From positions 1-55,467 of the forward strand of contig JAZLCO010000088.1 in NCBI GenBank assembly GCA_045614225.1: a stretch of DNA of 55,467 nt. The letters are read 5' to 3'. Source of the DNA: UBA9715 sp045614225. Its GTDB lineage: Bacteria; Actinomycetota; Coriobacteriia; Coriobacteriales; Eggerthellaceae. Shown one piece after another: positions 15,632 through 23,700 of the stretch. The notes under the pieces were generated by a model, which did not search any database, was not told the origin of the DNA, and saw only the letters and a program-made list of their open reading frames with translations. Made by a program: the position numbers and the translations under genes. Numbering within the stretch: the stretch's first letter is position 1; every line of letters starts with the position of its first letter.

Positions 15632-16228
15632 ATGGATGTCAACTCAATTCTGTTTGCATTGCTAATCGTTGCAGGAATCGTGGCGCTCGTCGCCCTTGCC
15701 GTGCTTTTCTTGGAGCTCGTGAAGATGATCAAAATCGCACGTCAGAAGGTCGAAGATCTCGACCAGACGCTCAAGAACGTCGAGAGCATGACGACTAGCT
15801 TGACACCCGCTATGACGAGGGTCGATCCGCTCATGGAGCGCATCACGCTCACGGTTGATTCGGTCAACCTCGAAATGATGCGCGTCGACCAAATCCTCGA
15901 GGATCTCACCGAGATCACCGATACGGCCTCTTCGGCCACCACAGCGGTGGACAACATCGCCAGCGCGCCCGTCAAGGCGGTCAGCAGCGTGGCCACCAAG
16001 GTCAAGAATAAGCTCGGAGCCAAGTCCGCCAGCGATGAGTCCGCGCAGCTCGCCGAGCAGCGCGTTGCTGTTGCCCGCGCTCTTGAAGACTACAAGGCAG
16101 CCGAGGCAAAGGAAGCTGCGAAGGCTGCAAAGGAAACCGAGGCTGATGACGAAGTCGAGGAGCCTGTCGAGTACATCGAAATCAAGGAAGAAGCAGCCGA
16201 AGAGATCGCCGAGGCAGCTGAGGAATAG
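15632..16228 (+). CDS. DUF948-like membrane-anchored coiled-coil protein
   Basis: The 198-residue protein has a single N-terminal transmembrane helix (residues 6-32). A long heptad-like region (35-110) follows, with repeated threonine/valine positions, then an Ala/Lys/Glu-rich tail ending in acidic repeats. This is the layout of DUF948 proteins, whose function is not established. AGGAGG precedes the ATG. It is the first gene of a tight operon with the AI-2E-family permease (20-nt gap) and alaS. Confidence 0.75.
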   Translation: MDVNSILFALLIVAGIVALVALAVLFLELVKMIKIARQKVEDLDQTLKNVESMTTSLTPAMTRVDPLMERITLTVDSVNLEMMRVDQILEDLTEITDTASSATTAVDNIASAPVKAVSSVATKVKNKLGAKSASDESAQLAEQRVAVARALEDYKAAEAKEAAKAAKETEADDEVEEPVEYIEIKEEAAEEIAEAAEE

Positions 16229-16248
16229 GAAGGGCAATCTAAGCCCCG

Positions 16249-17583
16249 ATGGCTGATACCAAAAATACCTTCGAGTCCAATTCCAACGAATCGGGCGTAA
16301 GCGATAAGGCGCGCAGGCGCCTTATCAGCGTTTGGACGTGGGTTGGCGCAATCCTGCTTTTCGCGGTTGCTATTTACGTGTCGGGCATTCTCATCATTCC
16401 CATCGGCATCATCGTATGGGCGGCCGTGTTCGTGTTTATGCTTCGCGGTCCTGTCAATTGGCTTGATGAGCATGGGGTGAACCGGACGGTTGGCACGGTT
16501 CTTGCCTTTGCTTTGCTCATCGTGGTACTGGCCATTTTGCTCTTCGTCGTGTTCTCGCCGATTTTCGGCATTCGAGACCAGTTCGTCGACCTCATGACCA
16601 GCTTGCCCACCTACGCCGCCGACTTCCAAGCGTGGGCGACCGACATGTATGCGCGCTATGCCGACTTCTTGCAAAGTGACGAAGTGCGTGACACGGTCGC
16701 GAGCATGCTCAAGGCCTTCAGCGAATGGCTGCAATCGTTTGCAGCAAGCAGTGCGACGGGCATCGTCGCTGCAGGCACTTCGATCGTCAACATCGTCATG
16801 TGCATCGGCTTCGGCTTGGTCATCGCGTTCTGGATGCTCATCGAGCTGCCGAACCTCGGCAAAGAGGCTTATCGCATCATCGGCGAGAAGCACCACGACG
16901 ATGCCGAGGTGCTGCATTTGACGGTTACGCGCGTCGTGGGCGGCTACTTGAAGGCGACCCTCATCCAGTGCACCGTCATCGGCGTGGTGTGCGGCATCAT
17001 GTTCGCGATTCTCGGCGTGCCGAGTCCGGTTGTGTTCGGCATTCTCACCGGTTTGCTCAACATCATTCCCATCGTCGGTCCGTGGCTCGGCGGCGGGCTT
17101 GCTTTCGTCGTCAGCATTCCGACCAGCACGCTAACTGCTGTCATCGCGCTCGTCGGCACCGTCATCGTGCAGCAGTTGGTCTACACATTCCTGTCGCCGA
17201 AGCTCATGGGCGACTCGGTCGACATCCATCCGGCGCTCACGTTCATCGCCTTGATGGCGGGCTCTGGGATTGGTACGGTCATGGGCGGCTTGATGGGTGC
17301 GCTTATCGGCGCCCTGCTCTCGATTCCTCTTACGGCTATGGCGAAATCCATATTCGTGTACTACTTCGAAAAGAACACCGGGCGTCGAATCGTTTCACCC
17401 GATGGTGTGTTCTTCAAGGGCGCCGCGGATGAGGGCGTCCATGTCGATCCGGTGGGTGATGCCACTGCGCCATCGCCTCAAATTTCGCCGAGTGCGACGG
17501 GAAGCTTCCCCTTCATCGACGATCTTTCAGGTAAACTTCCCAAAATCGAACAACAAGACGAGGACAAACCAGCTAAGAAATAG
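16249..17583 (+). CDS. AI-2E family (PerM/UPF0118) transporter
   Basis: A 444-residue polytopic membrane protein with the AI-2E exporter family layout. Two N-terminal helix pairs are followed by a large hydrophilic loop, then GGYLKATLIQCTVIGVVCG and the glycine-rich GLLNIIPIVGPWLGG. The C-terminal helix pair has GTVMGGLMGALIGALLSIPL. The last 60 residues form a charged, Pro/Ser-rich tail. Some family members move autoinducer-2, others act in sodium or osmotic stress, so the substrate is open. It lies 12 nt before alaS. Confidence 0.88.
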   Translation: MADTKNTFESNSNESGVSDKARRRLISVWTWVGAILLFAVAIYVSGILIIPIGIIVWAAVFVFMLRGPVNWLDEHGVNRTVGTVLAFALLIVVLAILLFVVFSPIFGIRDQFVDLMTSLPTYAADFQAWATDMYARYADFLQSDEVRDTVASMLKAFSEWLQSFAASSATGIVAAGTSIVNIVMCIGFGLVIAFWMLIELPNLGKEAYRIIGEKHHDDAEVLHLTVTRVVGGYLKATLIQCTVIGVVCGIMFAILGVPSPVVFGILTGLLNIIPIVGPWLGGGLAFVVSIPTSTLTAVIALVGTVIVQQLVYTFLSPKLMGDSVDIHPALTFIALMAGSGIGTVMGGLMGALIGALLSIPLTAMAKSIFVYYFEKNTGRRIVSPDGVFFKGAADEGVHVDPVGDATAPSPQISPSATGSFPFIDDLSGKLPKIEQQDEDKPAKK

Positions 17584-17595
17584 GAAGGCTGTTCC

Positions 17596-20265
17596 ATGCA
17601 ATATATGACGACCGCGGAAATCCGCGAAAAGTACCTGCAATTTTTCGAGGAAAAAGGCTGCAAGCGCATGCCCTCCTCGTCGCTGATTCCCGACGATCCA
17701 TCGCTGTTGCTCACGAGCGCTGGCATGGTTCAGTTCAAGCCGTACTTCCTGCATGTTAAGGAATTCGATCCTGCCTACATCGGTTCGACCACTGTCCAGA
17801 AGTGCGTGCGCACCAACGACATCGACATCATCGGCACGACTGGTCGCCACCTGTCGTTCTTCGAGATGATGGGCAACTTCAGCTTCGGCAAGTACTTCAA
17901 GAAGGAGATGTGTGCTTGGGCGCTCGAGTTCTCGACCGACGTGTTGGGGCTGCCTGTTGAGAAGCTGTACTTCACCGTCTTCGAGGACGACGATGAGACC
18001 ATCGAGATCTGGAAGTCGCTCGGCATTCCCGAGAGCCACATCTCGCGTTTGGGCGAGGACGACAACTTCTGGCGTGCTGGCCCGACCGGCCCGTGCGGTC
18101 CTTGCTCCGAGCTTTACTACGACCAGGGCCCCGAGTTCGGTTGCGGCAAGCCGGATTGCGCGCCTGGTTGCGACTGCGACCGCTTCCTCGAGTACTGGAA
18201 CTGCGTGTTCACCCAGTTCGACGGTCAAGAGGACGGCACGCTCGCACCGCTGCCCACTAAGAACATCGACACCGGCCTCGGCCTCGAGCGCACGGCTGCC
18301 ATCATGCAGGGGGTCCAGTCCAACTACGAGACCGACGTGCTGCGCAGCCTGGTTGCCGTGGGCGAGCGCCTGTCGGGCAAGACCTACGACGGCAATATGA
18401 TTCCGGGTGCCATTTCCGCTGAACAGGCCAAGACCGACCTCAGCCTGCGCATCTGCGCAGACCACAGCCGCTCGGTCTCGTTCATGATTGCCGACGGCAT
18501 CCTTCCCTCGAACGAAGGCCGCGGCTACGTGTTGCGCCGCTTGTTGCGTCGCGCGGTCATGCACGGACACAAGCTGGGCATCGAAGGGCCGTTCCTGCGC
18601 GAGTACTTCGCTCAGATCATCGAGCTCATGGGCCATGTCTATCCCGAAATCGTCGATAACCGTGAGCTCGTCGAGAGCGTCATCCTCTCTGAGGAGGAGC
18701 GTTTCGGTCGCACGATGCGCACCGGCCAGGACTACCTGGATGAGGCGCTCGAGGGTATCGAGGCGGGCGGCACGCTGCCTGGCAGCGTCGCGTTCAAGTT
18801 GCACGACACGTACGGTTTCCCCGTCGAGCTGACGAGTGAGATTTGCGAAGAGCGCGGCATGGCTGTCGACATGGAGGGCTTCGAGGTCGAGATGACGGCC
18901 CAGCGTGAACGCGCTCGTGCCGCGACGAAGGACGATGCCGAAGCCGCATGGTCGACGTACGGCAGCGTTCAGGCCGAGATCCTGAAGGAGACTGGCGCCA
19001 CGAAGTTCGTGGGCTACGACAATACCGAGACCAAGGCGCGCATCGTAGCGCTGATCAAGGACGGCCAGCGCGTCGCATCGCTCGCTGAAGGCGAAGAAGG
19101 CGAAATCGTGCTGGACACCACTCCGTTCTATGCGGAGATGGGCGGCGAGGTCGGCGACACCGGCGCGATCACCACGAGCGACTCCGCTGCGGACGTGTAC
19201 GACGCGAAGGCGCCCGAGAAGGGCTTGACGTGCCACTATGCGAAGGTGACCAGCGGCCGTCTCATCGAGGGCGAGCAAGTGCTGGCAACAGTCGACGCAG
19301 AGCGCCGCGCCCGCATCACGCGCAACCATACTGGCACTCACATCCTGCATGCAGCGCTGCGCACAGTGCTCGGCGAGCATGTCAACCAGGCCGGTTCGTA
19401 CGTCGGCCCCGACCGTTTGCGTTTCGACTTCACGCATTTCCAGGCAGTGACGCGCGATGAGATTACGCGTATCGAGAAGCTTGCGAATGACGAGATAATG
19501 AAGGCCATCCCGCTCAACATCTACGAGACCTCGCTCGATGAGGCACGCGCCTCCGGCGTGACGGCTTTGTTCGGCGAGAAGTATGGCGAGACGGTACGTG
19601 TCGTCGAGGCGAGCGATTTCTCACGCGAGCTGTGCGGCGGCTGCCATGTCAAGAACACGGCCGAAATCGGCTTTTTGAAGGTCACCTCCGAAGGATCGGT
19701 TGGCGCGAGCACGCGTCGTATTGAAGCTGTTACCAGCTACGATGCTCTTGCGTACATGAACAAGATGGAGGCCGAGCTGCGCGAGGCCGCCGACATGCTG
19801 CGCGTGCCGCTGTTCGACGTCTCCGAGCGCACGGCTTCCAACATCAAGGCCATCAAGGAAGCACAGACGAAGGCAAAGAACGTCAAGCAGACAGCGGCCG
19901 AAGCCGATCTGTCGCACTTCCTCAAGGGCGTCATCGATGTGGGCTACCCGCTCATCATCGCTCGCGTGAACGACATGGACACGGGCGCGATGCGCAACAC
20001 GTGGGACATCGTGCGTTCACGCCTCCCGAAGCCGGGCGCCCTCGTCATCGGCACTGTGAAGGATGGCAAGCCCGTCATCATGGCCGCTGGCACCGACGAG
20101 GCCGTTGCCGCAGGCTTCAACGCAGGTGCGATCATCAAGGAAATTTCGAAGCACATCCAGGGCGGTGGCGGCGGCAAGCCGCAGATGGCCCAAGCTGGCG
20201 GCAAGAACCCCGACGGGCTCGATGCCGCTTTGGACGCTGCCCGCGAGATGCTAGCTGCGAAATAG
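17596..20265 (+). CDS. alaS: alanine--tRNA ligase
   Basis: AlaRS charges tRNA-Ala and edits mischarged serine and glycine. The 889-residue protein has the class II catalytic core at its N-terminus, beginning AEIREKYLQFFEEKGCKR. The editing domain has HxxxH in NHTGTHILH and the zinc-site CGGCHV, and a C-Ala domain ends in a glycine-rich GGGGGKPQMAQAGG segment. The length matches the family. I chose the ATG at 17596 with AGGAAGG at 7 nt; an in-frame ATG lies three codons later. A strong terminator follows. Confidence 0.97.
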   Translation: MQYMTTAEIREKYLQFFEEKGCKRMPSSSLIPDDPSLLLTSAGMVQFKPYFLHVKEFDPAYIGSTTVQKCVRTNDIDIIGTTGRHLSFFEMMGNFSFGKYFKKEMCAWALEFSTDVLGLPVEKLYFTVFEDDDETIEIWKSLGIPESHISRLGEDDNFWRAGPTGPCGPCSELYYDQGPEFGCGKPDCAPGCDCDRFLEYWNCVFTQFDGQEDGTLAPLPTKNIDTGLGLERTAAIMQGVQSNYETDVLRSLVAVGERLSGKTYDGNMIPGAISAEQAKTDLSLRICADHSRSVSFMIADGILPSNEGRGYVLRRLLRRAVMHGHKLGIEGPFLREYFAQIIELMGHVYPEIVDNRELVESVILSEEERFGRTMRTGQDYLDEALEGIEAGGTLPGSVAFKLHDTYGFPVELTSEICEERGMAVDMEGFEVEMTAQRERARAATKDDAEAAWSTYGSVQAEILKETGATKFVGYDNTETKARIVALIKDGQRVASLAEGEEGEIVLDTTPFYAEMGGEVGDTGAITTSDSAADVYDAKAPEKGLTCHYAKVTSGRLIEGEQVLATVDAERRARITRNHTGTHILHAALRTVLGEHVNQAGSYVGPDRLRFDFTHFQAVTRDEITRIEKLANDEIMKAIPLNIYETSLDEARASGVTALFGEKYGETVRVVEASDFSRELCGGCHVKNTAEIGFLKVTSEGSVGASTRRIEAVTSYDALAYMNKMEAELREAADMLRVPLFDVSERTASNIKAIKEAQTKAKNVKQTAAEADLSHFLKGVIDVGYPLIIARVNDMDTGAMRNTWDIVRSRLPKPGALVIGTVKDGKPVIMAAGTDEAVAAGFNAGAIIKEISKHIQGGGGGKPQMAQAGGKNPDGLDAALDAAREMLAAK

Positions 20266-20272
20266 CGAAACG

Positions 20273-20305
20273 ACTGCGCGGGGAAATGTTCCCCGCGCAG
20301 TTTTT
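20273..20305 (+). terminator. terminator of alaS
   Basis: A 12-bp stem (CTGCGCGGGGAA / TTCCCCGCGCAG) with an ATG loop is followed by TTTTT, eight bases after the alaS stop. Confidence 0.92.
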
Positions 20306-20343
20306 AGTCGCCAAGGTTTGCTTGGATGACTGCTTAGGACGAC

Positions 20344-20970
20344 ATGGATTCCTACAAAACGATAGAAGGCACTGCCCAAGCCGAGTACGAGGAGAAGAAA
20401 TCCCGTTTCATCGGCCAGGTTGCGCATGTCGAAACCGAGGAGGAAGCAGTCGGGTTCCTCGAGAGCGTGCGTGCGGCCAACCCGATGGCGCGCCACAACG
20501 TCTATGCGTATGTACTGCGGGCGAACAACCGCGTGCGCTATTCGGATGATGGCGAGCCGGCGCGCACGAGTGGCCTTCCTACGCTTTCGGTCATCGAACA
20601 TGCCGAGCTCAAGGACGTCATCTGCGTGACGACGCGCTACTTTGGGGGCACGTTGCTTGGCACGGGAGGCCTCGTCCGCGCCTACACGAAAGCAGCGCAA
20701 GACGCTTTCGCCGCTGCTCGTATTGTGACGTTCGCACAGTGTCGCGATATCGTCGTGAGCGTCGATTATCCGCTTTACGACCAGCTGAACCACTGGCTGA
20801 CGAGCCAGGGCATCCAAATCCTCGACACGGCGTTTGCCGCCGATGTGACCGTCGAGATTCGTGTGCTTGCCTCCGAAGCCGCCGCAATCGAAGCAGCAAT
20901 CACCGAACTGACCCACGGCGCAGCCGTAATGCTCGTCGGGGAAGAATCATTCCAGCCTCTGGCTGTCTAA
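20344..20970 (+). CDS. YigZ/IMPACT family protein
   Basis: The 208-residue protein has the UPF0029 N-terminal domain with SRFIGQVAHVETEEEA, the hallmark DDGEPARTSGLPTL and VCVTTRYFGGTLLGTGGLVRAY-type motifs, and the DUF1949 C-terminal domain. Relatives are linked to translation regulation (IMPACT binds GCN1 in eukaryotes), but the bacterial function is not settled. AGGA lies 4 nt before the ATG. The stop codon is followed directly by a 29-bp palindrome shared with the convergent LysR gene. Confidence 0.92.
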   Translation: MDSYKTIEGTAQAEYEEKKSRFIGQVAHVETEEEAVGFLESVRAANPMARHNVYAYVLRANNRVRYSDDGEPARTSGLPTLSVIEHAELKDVICVTTRYFGGTLLGTGGLVRAYTKAAQDAFAAARIVTFAQCRDIVVSVDYPLYDQLNHWLTSQGIQILDTAFAADVTVEIRVLASEAAAIEAAITELTHGAAVMLVGEESFQPLAV

Positions 20971-20999
20971 TGAGTCATTGGGACAGTCCCAATGACTCA
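20971..20999. terminator. 29-bp perfect palindrome between convergent genes
   Basis: Two 14-nt arms (TGAGTCATTGGGAC / GTCCCAATGACTCA) meet at one central A. The element sits immediately after the YigZ stop codon and just before the 3' end of the LysR gene. It probably terminates both transcripts, though no U-tract follows. The GGGAC-n-GTCCC core recurs at 46386-46424, and a related GGGGA-CGT-TCCCC core at 29484-29504. Confidence 0.7.
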
Positions 21000-21002
21000 C
21001 TC

Positions 21003-21926
21003 CTAACTCCGCGCTTGGACAGTCGGGTTCTCGGCAATCACCTTGTGCAGCTCGTCGATGTAGCGAAGCAGCAAATCGCCGGGCTTGCGCTCGTTGTGCA
21101 TGATATAACCCACTTGCATGGTCTCATCCACCTCAAGCGGAATCGACACGATGCCGGAATGCATCTCGCTTGAAAGCACGCCAGTCGAAATCGTGTAGCC
21201 GTTGAAGCTTGTGAGCAGGTTTGTGAGCGTGCCGCGATCCGAGAACTGGATGTTGCGGTCGTGGCGCAGGTAGCCATAGGGCTCTTCCGAGTAATAGAAC
21301 GAGTTGGTCGTACCCTGCTCGAAGGAGTAGCGCGGGTAAGGCTCAAGATCGGCGAGCTTCAGCGATTTACGCGAAGCGAGCGGGTGATGTTCGCCGACGA
21401 ACACATGCACCTGTGCGTCGAAGAGAGGGAAGAACGCGACATCGGCGTCATCGAACGCTTTGCGCAGCACGCGCGTATTGAAGCCGTCGAGGTAAAGGAT
21501 GCCGATTTCGCTTCTGAACGTGCGCACATCCTCGATGATCTGCCCAGTTGCGCACTCGCGCAGGATGAAGTCGTATTTCTCCGACGCGCATCCTTCGGCG
21601 ACGTTGATGAATGCCTGCAGGCTGAAGTAGTAGTGCTGTGTCGAGACGGCAAGCCTCATGCTGCGTGCATGGCCGCGCTCGTAGCGGGCTTCCATCATGT
21701 CGGCCTGCTCGATGACCTGACGCGCATAGCCGAGCAGCTCGGTGCCGTCATTTGTGAGCGTGACGCCTCGGTTTGTGCGCGTGAAGATGGTGATTCCAAG
21801 CTCGCGTTCGAGCTCTTTAATAGCTGTCGACAAGTTGGATTGCGATACATAAAGGCTTTGCGCGGCCGCGTTGATGCTACCGTGTTCGCTGATGGCAATG
21901 AGATATCTCAATTGCTGAAGTGTCAT
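21003..21926 (-). CDS. LysR-family transcriptional regulator
   Basis: The 307-residue protein has an N-terminal winged helix (residues 1-60) with TLQQLRYLIAISEHGSINAA and QSNLSTAIKELERELG. A linker and a substrate-binding domain follow (about 90-295). The ligand is unknown; the effector domain carries YPRYSFEQG near residue 190. CTCCTT complement (AAGGAGG on the coding strand) precedes the ATG. A perfect inverted repeat at 21936-21962 sits directly upstream and probably is its own operator. It is divergent from the exonuclease gene at 22103. Confidence 0.92.
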   Translation of the reverse strand: MTLQQLRYLIAISEHGSINAAAQSLYVSQSNLSTAIKELERELGITIFTRTNRGVTLTNDGTELLGYARQVIEQADMMEARYERGHARSMRLAVSTQHYYFSLQAFINVAEGCASEKYDFILRECATGQIIEDVRTFRSEIGILYLDGFNTRVLRKAFDDADVAFFPLFDAQVHVFVGEHHPLASRKSLKLADLEPYPRYSFEQGTTNSFYYSEEPYGYLRHDRNIQFSDRGTLTNLLTSFNGYTISTGVLSSEMHSGIVSIPLEVDETMQVGYIMHNERKPGDLLLRYIDELHKVIAENPTVQARS

Positions 21927-21935
21927 GCATCCTCC

Positions 21936-21962
21936 TTATTCCTAGAAAAGTACTAGGAATAA
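21936..21962. promoter_or_regulatory. palindromic operator for the LysR regulator
   Basis: Two perfect 10-nt arms (TTATTCCTAG / CTAGGAATAA) are separated by 7 nt. The site lies 10 nt upstream of the LysR start codon and within the 176-bp divergent region. LysR proteins bind dyads of this size. A second, shorter palindrome CTATCGATAG lies at 21977-21986. Confidence 0.65.
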
Positions 21963-22102
21963 TAACAGACTTTTTGCTATCGATAGTGCAGATAACGAAG
22001 TTCATAGTAATAATGATACGCGGTCTTTTCGGGCATTTTCAGATGACTCAAAACTAATGACGTAAACTAACGCCTTGCGAAAAAGAACGGAAGGCGTAAG
22101 AC

Positions 22103-23074
22103 ATGAATCTAAGCGAAGCAATTGGACACGCAAGCACACTGTTCATCCCGGAGTTCCTCTTTGGCATGGACGAGGAGATGCTCGAGGGCGAGCGCTCGGT
22201 AAACGAAGAGGCATTGCACCTGCTCATCGAGGAATATTTCGAGAATCCCAACCCGTCGTTCGGTTTCGATTTGGTACTCGACTTGGCCGATCGCAATCGC
22301 AGCATCAGCGACATGATGCCGTCGGAAACGGCTGGCGGCGATCGGTCGCGCAGCAGGAACCTGCCGAGCGGCCTTTCAGATGCCGACATCATCCGCGGCA
22401 TTGCAGCTCTTCAGCATCGTCGTGTCGAGACGCTCGAAAAGGAGATGGCCGGCATGAACGCCACGCGTGGCGTTTTGTACGGCAGCAAGCCGGCAAAGGG
22501 CACGTTTGTCGGCGTCGATATCGAAACCACGTCGAATAGCCCGGACCGCGGCTACATCATCAATATCGGCTGGGAGACCATGGAGCTTGCCGATGGTGCC
22601 GAGGTCCACGATAGCGAATCGTATTTCTGCGGCATTCCCGAGCAATACGAAGAAGAGGGTGTCCCCTTAGCCGAGATCCACAAGATCGAATGGGCTGACG
22701 TCGCAGACAAGAAACCGTTCAGGGAAGATGCAGAACTGCAGGAGAAGCTGCTGAAGGCCTTGAAGTCGCATCCGTACTTGGCGCACAACGCCGCGTTCGA
22801 GGACGCATGGTTCCTGCTCAATTTGCCCGGCTATGCGGAAGCGCGAAAGGCGGGCAAGATTATTCCCATCGACACGCGCGACTTGTGCCGCTCGCTCGAT
22901 CCCGAAGTGAAGTTCATGTCGTGGGAGGCGCATCCGGCGAGCCTCGAGGCTTGGGCTCAGAGGCGCGGCACGCTCGCTGCCGACGAAGCCGAGCGCCATT
23001 TGGGACTCGATGACACCGATCTCATGTTCCGTACTGTCCTGGCCGAACTCAAGGAACGCAACCTGCTGAAGTAA
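22103..23074 (+). CDS. DEDDh-type 3'-5' exonuclease-like protein
   Basis: The 323-residue protein has a unique N-terminal half (1-130) with an acidic helix-rich region, then an exonuclease fold. ExoI is VGVDIETTS, ExoII is LAHNAAFEDAWF, and the ExoIII-type end is RHLGLDDTDLMF, which supplies the DEDD acidic residues and a histidine. This matches DNA polymerase III epsilon-type nucleases. GGAAGG precedes the ATG. Its substrate is unknown; no polymerase gene is nearby. It is transcribed away from the LysR regulator and may be its target, though LysR genes often control more distant promoters. Confidence 0.82.
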   Translation: MNLSEAIGHASTLFIPEFLFGMDEEMLEGERSVNEEALHLLIEEYFENPNPSFGFDLVLDLADRNRSISDMMPSETAGGDRSRSRNLPSGLSDADIIRGIAALQHRRVETLEKEMAGMNATRGVLYGSKPAKGTFVGVDIETTSNSPDRGYIINIGWETMELADGAEVHDSESYFCGIPEQYEEEGVPLAEIHKIEWADVADKKPFREDAELQEKLLKALKSHPYLAHNAAFEDAWFLLNLPGYAEARKAGKIIPIDTRDLCRSLDPEVKFMSWEAHPASLEAWAQRRGTLAADEAERHLGLDDTDLMFRTVLAELKERNLLK

Positions 23075-23185
23075 CAATCGTGGAAGAGTGGACTTTCGAC
23101 GGCGTAGCATCTAGCAAGCTCGCGGCCGCAATGGTACTATTATCCTCGTAGCAAGTGCAATTATTGAATAGATTGGAGATAAACA

Positions 23186-23494
23186 ATGGCATTACCTCAG
23201 ATGACCGACGAGCAACGCGCTGAAGCACTGAAGAAAGCGGCTGAGACGCGCAAGAAGCGCAGCGAGTTCCGCGCAAAGATCAAGGCTGGCAAGATCACGG
23301 CTAAGAAGGCCCTTGCCAAGCGCGACGACCCCATCGTCGGCAAGATCAAGGTCACCCAGTTCATCCAGTCGTTCCCTGGTTGGGGCAAGGCGAAGGCTGA
23401 GAAGCTCATGGCCGAGATCGGCATCGCTGAAGACCGTAGGCTGAAGGGCCTCGGCGAGAACCAGGTCGCCAAGCTGATCGAGGCGCTCGACTAG
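23186..23494 (+). CDS. mihF: integration host factor, actinobacterial type
   Basis: The 102-residue basic protein matches actinobacterial mIHF, a nucleoid-associated DNA-bending protein with an H2TH-like fold. It begins MALPQMTDEQRAEALKKAAE, and the conserved FIQSFPGWGKAKAEKLM and LKGLGENQVAKLIEAL segments follow. This family is distinct from the HU-like IHF of proteobacteria and supports an actinobacterial origin. GGAGA lies upstream. A strong terminator follows at 23523-23546. A TACTATTAT patch near 23137 may hold the promoter. Confidence 0.92.
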   Translation: MALPQMTDEQRAEALKKAAETRKKRSEFRAKIKAGKITAKKALAKRDDPIVGKIKVTQFIQSFPGWGKAKAEKLMAEIGIAEDRRLKGLGENQVAKLIEALD

Positions 23495-23522
23495 TTCTTA
23501 CGCAAAGATTTGCAACGAAAAG

Positions 23523-23546
23523 AGCCCGGCTTGTCCGGGCTTTTTT
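23523..23546 (+). terminator. terminator of mihF
   Basis: A 7-bp stem (AGCCCGG / CCGGGCT) with a short loop is followed by T6. Confidence 0.9.
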
Positions 23547-23636
23547 CGTTCTTCGAGCGTCTCATTGCGTTCGGCGGCTCGCAAAAAAGAGCGCTGGTGG
23601 ACCGATTTGCACCAGGTAGGAATCAATAAGATAAGG

Positions 23637-23664
23637 AAAGCGCCTCCCAGTCGGGAGGCGCTTT
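23637..23664 (-). terminator. hairpin terminator of the ydjGHI-like genes
   Basis: A 12-bp perfect stem (AAAGCGCCTCCC / GGGAGGCGCTTT) with a 4-nt loop lies 37 nt past the stop of the SPFH gene on the minus strand. The U-tract is short. Confidence 0.7.
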
Positions 23665-23700
23665 GCATGCTACGCGATATGTTGAGTTCGCTTCGCTTGG

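Noticed and set aside
17527..19437. 636-codon open frame on the minus strand across alaS
   Set aside because: It is antisense to the well-supported alaS core, has no ribosome site, and its product has an arginine/histidine-rich, motif-free composition typical of shadow frames in GC-rich DNA.
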